Source: TWA4 sp051879195 (GTDB taxonomy: Bacteria; Bacillota; Clostridia; Lachnospirales; Lachnospiraceae). From it: a stretch of DNA of 31,510 bases. The stretch's first letter is position 1; each line of letters begins with the position of its first letter. The notes below the pieces were generated by a model. It was not told where the DNA came from, did not search any database, and was given only the letters and a program-made list of their open reading frames with translations. The stretch is from the NCBI GenBank assembly GCA_051879195.1, contig JBJELO010000244.1, positions 1-31,510 on the forward strand, in the 5' to 3' direction. The translations under genes and the position numbers were made by a program. Of the stretch, positions 15,114 to 21,684 are shown one piece after another.

Positions 15114-16409
15114 TCACTCCACTGTCAGTGCATTAGGATAGATCCGCTCCAGCGTTTCATCATCATACCTCACATCCATGGTTCTCTGCCAGCCGTGCTC
15201 CGCCTCGATTCCGTGAGCACGCTGATCGCTGCGGATCAGAGCCAGTCCCGAAACCGCCATATTGCAGCACATGAATACGATCATCACCCAGGTAAGTATT
15301 TTCCCTGCCTTTACAGAAACCTTTTCTATCAAGGAAGAAAACACCGGATACAGCAATTTGATCCAGACTACCGCCGCGATTCCCCAGAAGAAACAGTACA
15401 GCAGATTGATACGCCCTCCCAGGTTGAAAGGCAGTTCACTGTAATCCCAGAATACCTTTCCGAATACCAGCTCTGACAGCACGCTGCAGAAATATTCATA
15501 AGCACCCCCGAGAAAAGTGCCTGTAAGAAACAGAAAGGTATCGGAACGATCCCGGTATTTGTAAAGCAGCGCTGTTGCAGCCGCAATGGCAAAGCCCCAC
15601 ACGATACTGAACGGTCCCCAGACTACGCTGCTCCGGCTCATCCAGACACCTGCCGTTATCCGGCAGAAAATGGTTTCCGTAATATCTCCCAGAAAGGCGC
15701 CGATCATAAACAGCCAGATCAGCTTATGGAAGCTGCATCCGTATGCAAACACACCGACTACAGGTTCGCCTGCTTTCTCTACCTGTGCTTCAGGATAAGC
15801 CCGTCTGATACGTGCATCCACACGGGAATAAATCTTTTTACCCAGCCGGGAACTGATGCCGGTCAGCCAGGAATCCACAGCCTCCCACTGCTGTATTTTT
15901 CTGCTCCGGCCCGACATGATAATCAGCGTAGCCGCCGTATCAAGACCCAGCAGAATCAGCAAACCCAGCACCAGAATCTTCCCGGGAAGCTCAGGAATCA
16001 GATGAAACAGTCCCATCAGCAGGGGATTGCCCCATTTCATCATGATCAGAGATAAGAGACCCCAGATCACCGATGCGGGAGCACATATGTAACCATCCAG
16101 ATTCCACGGAACTCCTGAATAATTCCACCATCTTTCGTGATACATTTTTTCAATCAGATGACCGGCCGTCCATTCCAGCAGCGTCGCAAGAATCACAGAA
16201 TAAATAAACAGCCAGAAACCGGTCAGTTCCTGACACACGATGGTAATCAGAACAGCACCGATACCATAAAGAACACAAAACGGCGCATTAATCAGACCTC
16301 TGTTAACAAAACGTTTCTGCTTCACAGCAGCCATAACCGTTTCCAGAACCCACCCCAGAAAAGAGCAGGCAAAAAACAGCCAAAGTATCTCATAGCCTGT
16401 AAAAAACAT
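15114..16409 (-). CDS. Duplicated CmpB-family membrane protein (putative ABC-transporter type IV)
   Basis: This is a 431-residue polytopic protein with two copies of the same domain. The first copy (about 1-170) has SFLGWVLETV, NRGLINAPFCVLYGIG, EWTAGHLIE and WNYSGVPWNLDG. The second (about 225-385) repeats the pattern with GAFLGDITETIF, SRSSVVWGPFSIVWGF, YEYFCSVLSE and WDYSELPFNLGG. A polar linker with RSRKIQQWEAVDSW joins them, and a helix plus short tail closes the protein. The family is named for a putative transporter role, but the function is not established. The ATG at 16409 has AGAGGAG upstream; the frame is open 17 residues further without a site. It has its own promoter. Confidence 0.85.
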   Translation of the reverse strand: MFFTGYEILWLFFACSFLGWVLETVMAAVKQKRFVNRGLINAPFCVLYGIGAVLITIVCQELTGFWLFIYSVILATLLEWTAGHLIEKMYHERWWNYSGVPWNLDGYICAPASVIWGLLSLIMMKWGNPLLMGLFHLIPELPGKILVLGLLILLGLDTAATLIIMSGRSRKIQQWEAVDSWLTGISSRLGKKIYSRVDARIRRAYPEAQVEKAGEPVVGVFAYGCSFHKLIWLFMIGAFLGDITETIFCRITAGVWMSRSSVVWGPFSIVWGFAIAAATALLYKYRDRSDTFLFLTGTFLGGAYEYFCSVLSELVFGKVFWDYSELPFNLGGRINLLYCFFWGIAAVVWIKLLYPVFSSLIEKVSVKAGKILTWVMIVFMCCNMAVSGLALIRSDQRAHGIEAEHGWQRTMDVRYDDETLERIYPNALTVE

Positions 16410-16481
16410 CGCAATTCTCCTCTGTTCAAGTATAATCAGACAACCCCAAAAGACATACATCCCGGGTCATCAACAAAAAGC

Positions 16482-16510
16482 ATTATAGCAGGGTGAAAGA
16501 CAACCTTCAA
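16482..16510 (-). promoter_or_regulatory. Promoter of the CmpB-family gene
   Basis: TTGAAG (16510-16505) and TATAAT (16487-16482) on the minus strand are 17 bases apart, about 73 bases upstream of the start codon. Confidence 0.7.
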
Positions 16511-16731
16511 CGACATTTTTTGCAGTCCGGACTTCAGAGAGGCTGATTGAGGGGGTATGAGGCGGAATGCATGGGGGAGAATTTACACATATTTGTATCT
16601 TTTTACTCTATAACACACCATATATCACACCATCAAATATAATATGTGTTCCTCCCATGTACAGTTCGTTTTTCATTGTCGGATGGGGAGTAAACCCGGG
16701 CGGCACCATTGGCAGCGGCATCCTGCTGAGA

Positions 16732-16753
16732 GGACCGTAGAAAACGCCGGTGC
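16732..16753 (+). repeat. 22-bp exact repeat, part of a broken copy of the palindromic element
   Basis: Bases 16732-16753 (starting GGACCGTAG, ending GCCGGTGC) are identical to 16851-16872 inside the palindrome. Weaker similarity to the left arm extends upstream to about 16655, in the same order (CCCAT, GTTC, ACCCGGG, GGCAG, ATCCTG). After 16753 the similarity stops. This looks like a truncated second copy of the element. Confidence 0.75.
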
Positions 16754-16777
16754 CTGCTGATATATGTTTTTCCCCAT

Positions 16778-17009
16778 ACTGTTCAGAGCTTCTTTTTACC
16801 GGGGATGAAATGACCTGTGGCGGCAGAATGACTGTGGTATCCTGTAAAAGGGACCGTAGAAAACGCCGGTGCTTAGCGAGCGGACCTTCGTCAGAAGGTT
16901 CGCGAGGTTAGCATCCGCTGCGTTTGATCAGAGCGAAAGCGTGTCCCTGTACAGGATACCACGGTCATTCTGCCTCAAAATACATTTTCCCGGTTGAAGT
17001 CTGAACAGT
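16778..17009. repeat. 232-base near-palindromic element (giant hairpin)
   Basis: The sequence folds back around a GTCA loop at 16890-16893. Paired blocks from outside in: ACTGTTCAGA (16778-16787) with its complement at 17000-17009; ACCGGG with CCCGGT; a 32-33 base block at 16822-16854 with 16943-16974, starting GGCAGAATGAC and differing at only a few positions; AAACGC with GCGTTT; and GCGGACCTTC (16880-16889) with GAAGGTTCGC (16894-16903). The right arm has an extra 15-17 bases near 16925-16942. There is no ORF. It could be a foldback MITE, a REP-like repeat or a structured RNA. No clear target duplication is visible. Confidence 0.8.
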
Positions 17010-17020
17010 TTGCCTCCCCC

Positions 17021-17049
17021 TTGAAAATCTTTCCTCCGTCTGTTACAAT
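17021..17049 (+). promoter_or_regulatory. Promoter of the IMP dehydrogenase gene
   Basis: TTGAAA (17021-17026), a 17-base spacer and TACAAT (17044-17049) give a near-consensus promoter 12 bases beyond the palindromic element. The predicted start is near 17056. Confidence 0.75.
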
Positions 17050-17058
17050 ACAGTTACC

Positions 17059-17079
17059 AATCAGCTGTGACAGCTGATT
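17059..17079 (+). promoter_or_regulatory. Perfect 9-bp dyad in the IMP dehydrogenase leader
   Basis: AATCAGCTG (17059-17067), TGA, CAGCTGATT (17071-17079) is a perfect inverted repeat right after the predicted transcription start. It may be a repressor site or a 5'-end stabilising hairpin. Confidence 0.5.
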
Positions 17080-17144
17080 CCGGGTAATTGATCACTGAGT
17101 TTCTGATAAACCCAATGCGAAATCTATGTAAGGAGAATGAAGCT

Positions 17145-18653
17145 ATGGCAATCTACATTAATGAGCCGTCACATACTTTCAATGAATACCTTCTTATTCC
17201 GGGGTATTCATCAAGCGAATGTATTCCGGCTAATGTATCTTTAAAAACACCTCTTGTGAAGTACAAAGCCGGTGAAAAACCGGCAATTGAGCTGAGCATT
17301 CCCATGGTATCTGCTATCATGCAGTCCGTTTCGGATGATAAACTGGCTGTTGCTCTGGCCAAAAGCGGAGGTGTTTCTTTTATTTATGGCTCACAGTCTA
17401 TCGAGGCAGAAGCTGCCATGGTAGCACGGGCAAAGGGATATAAAGCCGGATTTGTTCCCAGCGATTCCAATATCCGTCCCGATGCAACGCTGGCTGATAT
17501 CCTCAAATTAAAGGAAAAAACCGGACATTCCACCGTTGCCGTTACAGACGACGGTACTGCTCAGGGGAAACTGCTCGGTATCGTCACCAGCAGAGACTAC
17601 CGGATCAGCCGCATGGATCCCTCAGTAAAAGTATCTGAATTTATGACTCCTCTGGAGAAGATGATCACCGCAAAGGACGGCACCACATTAAGTGAAGCCA
17701 ATGATATAATCTGGGACAACAAACTGAATTCTCTTCCCATTGTGACCGATGACGGCAGACTGACCGCATTTGTTTTCCGTAAGGATTATGCCGAACATAA
17801 GGAGAATCCCGGTGAGATGCTGGATCAGCATAAGCGCTACGTTGTTGGTGCCGGCATCAATACAAGAGATTACCGCGAACGGGTTCCCGCTCTGCTGGAA
17901 GCAGGCGCCGATGTACTCTGCATCGACTCCTCCGAAGGCTTTTCCGAATGGCAGAAACTGACCATCGAATACATCCGCAAGACATACGGTGACCGTGTAA
18001 AAGTCGGTGCCGGCAATGTTGTCGATAAAGAGGGATTCCTGTTTCTTGCCGAATGCGGAGCGGATTTTATCAAAGTCGGCATCGGCGGCGGTTCTATCTG
18101 CATCACAAGAGAGACGAAAGGAATCGGACGCGGACAGGCTACCGCGCTGATCGAAGTATGTAAAGCAAGAGACGAGTATTTCGAGAAAACCGGTGTATAT
18201 ATTCCCGTTTGTTCCGACGGCGGAATCGTTTATGATCATCACATCACACTTGCTCTGGCTATGGGTGCTGATTTTGTCATGCTGGGCAGATACTTCGCCC
18301 GTTTCGATGAAAGCCCCACAGAAAAACTTTTCATCAACGGCAATTATGTGAAAGAGTACTGGGGCGAAGGTTCCAACCGGGCAAGAAACTGGCAGAGATA
18401 CGATCTGGGCGGCGCCACCAAGCTGTCCTTTGAAGAAGGCGTAGACTCCTACGTACCCTATGCCGGTCCACTGAAGGAAAATGTCAGCAAGACGCTGAGC
18501 AAGGTGAAATCAACCATGTGCAACTGCGGTGCACTGACCATCAAGGAGCTGCAGCAGAAAGCAAAGATCACACTGGTTTCCGCAACCAGCATTGTGGAAG
18601 GCGGCGCTCACGATGTAATCCGGAAGGACACCTCTTCCCAGTCACCCATCTGA
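17145..18653 (+). CDS. guaB: Inosine-5'-monophosphate dehydrogenase
   Basis: This 502-residue enzyme oxidises IMP to XMP with NAD, the committed step to guanine nucleotides. The barrel is interrupted by two CBS domains (about 110-225). Visible active-site residues are Asp261 (CIDSS), the loop GIGGGSICITR with catalytic Cys319, Arg382 (GRYFAR), and the flap with Arg418-Tyr419 (ARNWQRY). From established knowledge, these numbers equal those of the Tritrichomonas foetus enzyme. The GGGSICITR loop and GEGS-RARNWQRYDLGG flap also match that type rather than the usual bacterial loop and flap. The ATG at 17145 has AAGGAG nine bases upstream; a 19-residue upstream extension is not conserved-looking. 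It is monocistronic between its own promoter and a strong terminator. Confidence 0.97.
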   Translation: MAIYINEPSHTFNEYLLIPGYSSSECIPANVSLKTPLVKYKAGEKPAIELSIPMVSAIMQSVSDDKLAVALAKSGGVSFIYGSQSIEAEAAMVARAKGYKAGFVPSDSNIRPDATLADILKLKEKTGHSTVAVTDDGTAQGKLLGIVTSRDYRISRMDPSVKVSEFMTPLEKMITAKDGTTLSEANDIIWDNKLNSLPIVTDDGRLTAFVFRKDYAEHKENPGEMLDQHKRYVVGAGINTRDYRERVPALLEAGADVLCIDSSEGFSEWQKLTIEYIRKTYGDRVKVGAGNVVDKEGFLFLAECGADFIKVGIGGGSICITRETKGIGRGQATALIEVCKARDEYFEKTGVYIPVCSDGGIVYDHHITLALAMGADFVMLGRYFARFDESPTEKLFINGNYVKEYWGEGSNRARNWQRYDLGGATKLSFEEGVDSYVPYAGPLKENVSKTLSKVKSTMCNCGALTIKELQQKAKITLVSATSIVEGGAHDVIRKDTSSQSPI

Positions 18654-18678
18654 TCCCGATTCGAAATTCACAATTCTG

Positions 18679-18725
18679 AAAAGGAGCCGATTCACGGTAT
18701 CAACGTGAATTGGCTCCTTTTTGTT
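18679..18725 (+). terminator. Terminator of the IMP dehydrogenase gene
   Basis: A stem of about 17-18 pairs (18679-18696 with 18704-18721, one wobble) with a seven-base loop ends in TTTTTG on the plus strand. Confidence 0.92.
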
Positions 18726-18768
18726 AATACTGTACTTTTTCAGTCCACTTTTTTCATCGACATTACTA

Positions 18769-18797
18769 TTTTCATTTTCTTTGGAATGCTATATAAT
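18769..18797 (+). promoter_or_regulatory. Probable promoter of the dnaJ-like gene
   Basis: TTTTCA (18769-18774), 17 bases and TATAAT (18792-18797). The -10 box is perfect and the -35 box moderate. The start codon lies 37 bases downstream. No CIRCE-type heat-shock repeat is seen. Confidence 0.5.
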
Positions 18798-18833
18798 ATA
18801 AACAGAAACAGGCATGGAAAAGGGGGGAAATAT

Positions 18834-19901
18834 ATGAGAAATTACTATCAGATTCTTGGCATCAGGTTCAGCGCCAGCCAGAGCGATATCAAAAAAGCCT
18901 ATCGTAACCTTATGAAAAAATATCATCCCGATATTATTAAAAACAATAAGACAGACATGAAAAAGCTTCAGGAAATTATGGAAGCCTATAAGGTGCTTTC
19001 CGATGAAAAAGAGCGGAAGCGTTACGACGAATGGGGACACGAAGGCTATCTGAAACACGGTAAATGGCTGTTCCGTGAGCATTCCTACACGCATACCAGC
19101 ACTTACAGTGAAAACCATTCCCACGGGGAACATGGACACAGTCATGAACACGGCGAATGCAATGGTGATTGCGCAAACTGCAGTTCCGGCCATGATCATT
19201 CCCATGAAGACGGACACTGCGGTGCATGCGGAAGCCGCGGACCTGCAAAGAAGAAAAAACCGGCACCGGGCACACTGCGCTCTTCTGTCTTTCTGACATA
19301 TGAAGAAACATTTATGGGTGCGGAAAAAACCATTGATCTCAATCTGCGGATTCCCTGCATACACTGTCAGGGTCAGATTTACGATCCCGAACAGTCTTAT
19401 GCAGCCAAATGCTCTTACTGTCACGGACACGGTTATATCTGGAAAAAGATTCCGGTCCGCATATCACTGCCTCCCAGAACGTACGAAGGATGTTTTTTCC
19501 CTCTGGAGGAGATTCTCTGCGAAAACGAAAAGGAAAAAATCCTCGCCCAGGGAGTCTCGAATATCAAAAATATCGTAATTATCATACTTCTCAGGGATCA
19601 CGTCGGATATCAGAGGAAAAGCTGCCATTTGTACTCCAGTAAGCTGGTGGAATACACCGATCTGGTACTTGGAGGACCGATTCAGGTCGATACGATCGAA
19701 GGCCCTGTAGCCTATCAGCTTCCCCCCGGTACAAAAGACGGCACCAGGATCCGGCTGGAGGGAAAAGGATTGTGGATGCCTCCCAATGTCGGCAACAGGG
19801 GCGACCTGCACATCACACTCCATGTAAACATCCCTCAGACGCTTACCCCCCGGCAGCTGGCTCTTCTGGAAGCATTCCGTGAATCACTGAAAGCCGGCTG
19901 A
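18834..19901 (+). CDS. Divergent DnaJ-type co-chaperone with His/Cys-rich linker
   Basis: This 355-residue protein has a J domain (1-70) with the HPD motif at 31-33, which should stimulate an Hsp70 ATPase. In place of a Gly/Phe region, residues 83-132 hold 12 histidines and five cysteines, including CNGDC-ANC and CGAC patterns, which suggest metal binding. The cysteine-rich region has only two of the usual four motifs (CIHCQG at 175-180 and CSYCHGHG at 193-200), enough for one zinc site. A C-terminal substrate-binding domain follows, with LPPGTKDGTRIRLEGKG and RGDLHITLHV. The ATG at 18834 follows a purine-rich AAAGGGGGGAAA site. It is a single gene with its own promoter, away from grpE and dnaK, so it is probably a specialised DnaJ and not the housekeeping one. 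Confidence 0.9.
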   Translation: MRNYYQILGIRFSASQSDIKKAYRNLMKKYHPDIIKNNKTDMKKLQEIMEAYKVLSDEKERKRYDEWGHEGYLKHGKWLFREHSYTHTSTYSENHSHGEHGHSHEHGECNGDCANCSSGHDHSHEDGHCGACGSRGPAKKKKPAPGTLRSSVFLTYEETFMGAEKTIDLNLRIPCIHCQGQIYDPEQSYAAKCSYCHGHGYIWKKIPVRISLPPRTYEGCFFPLEEILCENEKEKILAQGVSNIKNIVIIILLRDHVGYQRKSCHLYSSKLVEYTDLVLGGPIQVDTIEGPVAYQLPPGTKDGTRIRLEGKGLWMPPNVGNRGDLHITLHVNIPQTLTPRQLALLEAFRESLKAG

Positions 19902-19949
19902 TGCACATACCAACTGATATGCATACGATTCATCATTTTCGGAAAACAT

Positions 19950-19995
19950 AAAAAAACGGCTTCATTACCACAGTATTCTGTATTTATGAAGCCGT
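19950..19995 (-). terminator. Terminator of the degV-family gene
   Basis: ACGGCTTCAT (19956-19965) pairs with ATGAAGCCGT (19986-19995), with an inner ACAG/CTGT stem in the loop. On the minus strand the stem is followed by a run of seven T. It also separates the converging dnaJ-like gene. Confidence 0.85.
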
Positions 19996-20027
19996 ACAAT
20001 TATATTTCCAGTAAAAATAAACCGATG

Positions 20028-20864
20028 CTATACTCTCTCAAAACCGATCATCAGACCGCCTCTCTCTGCATAAAAACTGCACAGACCGAAGGTTTCCCCA
20101 ATCCTTATATCCGCTCCTGCATGTTCTTCCAACAGCATCTGCTTCAGCTTTTCAGCTGCGGCACTGTTGCAGCAGTGGTCGATCCGCACCTGCCCGCCGG
20201 CATATCCCATCTCTTTCATACGTCTGATTACAGTCGGCAGAGCTTTCTTTTCCCCACGGCACTTGTCCATGGGCTCCAGCTCCCCATGCTCACTGGCACG
20301 TCCAACCACCCGGATACCGAGAACGCCGGCCAGTTTTGCCACTGCCGGACTGACCCGCCCGTTGTTGGCCAGATTCTTCAGTGATTCCAGTGAAAACAGC
20401 AGACCGGTATGCTCTTTATATTCCATGATTTCTTTACAGATCGTTTCGTATTCCTTACCCTGACGGATCAGTTCCTGGACCTTTTCAATCAGAAGCTTCA
20501 TCTCAGGTCCGGCTGACAGAGAATCCACAATGCATACGTGACGGCCCGGATGCTCCGCCTCATACTCCTCACCGGCAAGACGCGCCGCATTGCAGCTTCC
20601 GGAAAGCGTGCTGGTAATTGTAAAACAGAAAACGGCCTCCGCATCGCCAAATGCCTCCAGCCACTCTCCGGTCCCCGGACATGCAGTACCCGACTTCCCT
20701 TTATATCCGTCCAGATAGGTAATCATCTCGCCTACCTGCAGCACATCATCATCCACAAATTCTCTTTCCGCCGTACTGATCTTAAGCGGAACAGCAGCAA
20801 ATGCAATATCAGAATCCATCATTCTTAAATTGGAACCCGAATCCGAAACAATTTTGTAATTCAT
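20028..20864 (-). CDS. DegV-family fatty-acid-binding protein
   Basis: This 278-residue protein matches the DegV fold: an N-terminal domain starting YKIVSDSGSNL, the lipid-contact segment around TSTLSGSCNAARLA, and a second domain with SLESLKNLANNGRVSPAVAKLAG (here given only as a landmark near residue 160-180) and a conserved DHCCNS segment. Family members bind a fatty acid or phosphorylated fatty acid in the cytoplasm, some as FakB subunits that present fatty acid to the FakA kinase; no FakA is in the window. The ATG at 20864 has a modest AAGAGGT site. The gene diverges from a DUF1836 gene across a striking palindrome placed at its predicted transcription start. Confidence 0.93.
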   Translation of the reverse strand: MNYKIVSDSGSNLRMMDSDIAFAAVPLKISTAEREFVDDDVLQVGEMITYLDGYKGKSGTACPGTGEWLEAFGDAEAVFCFTITSTLSGSCNAARLAGEEYEAEHPGRHVCIVDSLSAGPEMKLLIEKVQELIRQGKEYETICKEIMEYKEHTGLLFSLESLKNLANNGRVSPAVAKLAGVLGIRVVGRASEHGELEPMDKCRGEKKALPTVIRRMKEMGYAGGQVRIDHCCNSAAAEKLKQMLLEEHAGADIRIGETFGLCSFYAERGGLMIGFERV

Positions 20865-20922
20865 CCCAATACCTCTTTTGTATTATCTTTTAATTATTTC
20901 GCTTTATTGTTTTGAATACCTT

Positions 20923-20949
20923 GTAATCGGTTTTTTAAAAACCGATTAC
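20923..20949. promoter_or_regulatory. 27-bp palindrome at the degV transcription start
   Basis: GTAATCGGTTTTT (20923-20935) and AAAAACCGATTAC (20937-20949) form 13-base perfect arms around one base. The palindrome begins about six bases after the -10 box of the degV promoter. It is long and symmetric enough to be a repressor operator; a transcript would also form a 5' hairpin. Confidence 0.65.
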
Positions 20950-20955
20950 TTCATG

Positions 20956-20984
20956 AGTATATCAGGTATTAAAAACCACGTCAA
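20956..20984 (-). promoter_or_regulatory. Promoter of the degV-family gene
   Basis: TTGACG (20984-20979) and TATACT (20961-20956) on the minus strand are 17 bases apart, giving a start near 20949. The leader to the start codon is about 85 bases. Confidence 0.7.
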
Positions 20985-21100
20985 GAGTTTTTATATACTT
21001 TATCAAACTCCGGATTAAATTCCGTTTCCTGTTCAAAGCCATCCTCAAAAACACTGTATGTTCCTCCGGTGCGGTGTATCTGCCAAATAGATTTACAGAT

Positions 21101-21129
21101 TTGACTTTTAAAAAAGGAACGTTTATAAT
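21101..21129 (+). promoter_or_regulatory. Promoter overlapping the DUF1836 start codon
   Basis: TTGACT (21101-21106), 17 bases and TATAAT (21124-21129) form a near-consensus promoter. The last two bases of the -10 box are the first two of the ATG at 21128. Transcription would begin near 21136, next to a second in-frame ATG at 21137. Confidence 0.5.
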
Positions 21130-21655
21130 GACTTCCATGAAAGATTTATTGAAAAATGGACTGGCAGATTCCATTCAGACGTTTCATCTGCCCGCATACG
21201 CCCAGCTGCCGGATACCGGTCTGTATCTGGAACAGACCGCCCAGTATATCAACCGGTGTCTGGCGCCTCTGGGCTGTATCGAGATTACCGGTTCCATGAT
21301 CAGCAATTACGTAAAAAAGGGCCTGATTGCAGGCCCCGTAAAAAAACTTTATTATACAGACCAGATTGCGCATCTGATCTGTATCACCATTTTAAAGCAG
21401 GCACTTTCCCTGGAGAATATCAGCCGGCTTTTTTCCAGGCAGATTCTGATCTACTCCGATGAAACCGCCTACAATTATTTCTGTATGGAGCTGGAAAACA
21501 TTCTGTTTTTCCAGTTCGGACTGAAGGATTCCGTGGAGGATATCGGAACCACCTCTTCCATTGAGAAAAAGATGCTTCGCAGCGCCATCATCGCGGTATC
21601 CCACATCATTTACCTGAACAACTGTTTTCAGCTGCTGGATAAACAGTCCGGGTAG
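21128..21655 (+). CDS. DUF1836 domain protein (possible HTH regulator)
   Basis: This 175-residue protein resembles DUF1836 proteins of Firmicutes. A MerR-like helix-turn-helix is suggested near residues 35-85, with ITGSMISNYVKKGLI followed by a YYTDQIAHLICI segment, the usual layout of this family. The C-terminal half is helical and of unknown role. The ATG at 21128 has AAGGAA eight bases upstream, but a promoter -10 box overlaps it. If that promoter is real, translation would start at the ATG at 21137 on a leaderless message, giving 172 residues. It diverges from the degV-family gene, so it may bind the palindrome between them. Its stop codon lies inside a hairpin. Confidence 0.8.
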   Translation: MTSMKDLLKNGLADSIQTFHLPAYAQLPDTGLYLEQTAQYINRCLAPLGCIEITGSMISNYVKKGLIAGPVKKLYYTDQIAHLICITILKQALSLENISRLFSRQILIYSDETAYNYFCMELENILFFQFGLKDSVEDIGTTSSIEKKMLRSAIIAVSHIIYLNNCFQLLDKQSG

Positions 21656-21678
21656 TTTTTTCGAAATCACCCGGACTG
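21644..21678. terminator. Hairpin between convergent DUF1836 gene and ABC permease gene
   Basis: CAGTCCGGGT (21644-21653) pairs perfectly with ACCCGGACTG (21669-21678). The loop is T-rich (GTTTTTTC). The DUF1836 stop codon starts at the last stem base. No T-run follows the stem on either strand, so its strength as a terminator is uncertain. Confidence 0.55.
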
Positions 21679-21684
21679 CTGCAC

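Larger units (their letters stand above)
16410..17144. other. Gene-free divergent region with repeat elements
   Basis: This 735-base region between the CmpB-family gene (minus) and the IMP dehydrogenase gene (plus) contains both promoters, an AT-rich stretch with CACACCATATATCACACCATC-like repeats near 16615-16636, a partial repeat element (about 16655-16753), a 232-base palindrome (16778-17009) and a leader dyad (17059-17079). I see no protein-coding ORF with a credible start site. Confidence 0.7.

Noticed and set aside
16778..17009. The palindrome as an insertion sequence or CRISPR unit
   Set aside because: There is no transposase frame, no clear target duplication and no regularly spaced repeat-spacer pattern. 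A non-coding foldback repeat remains possible.
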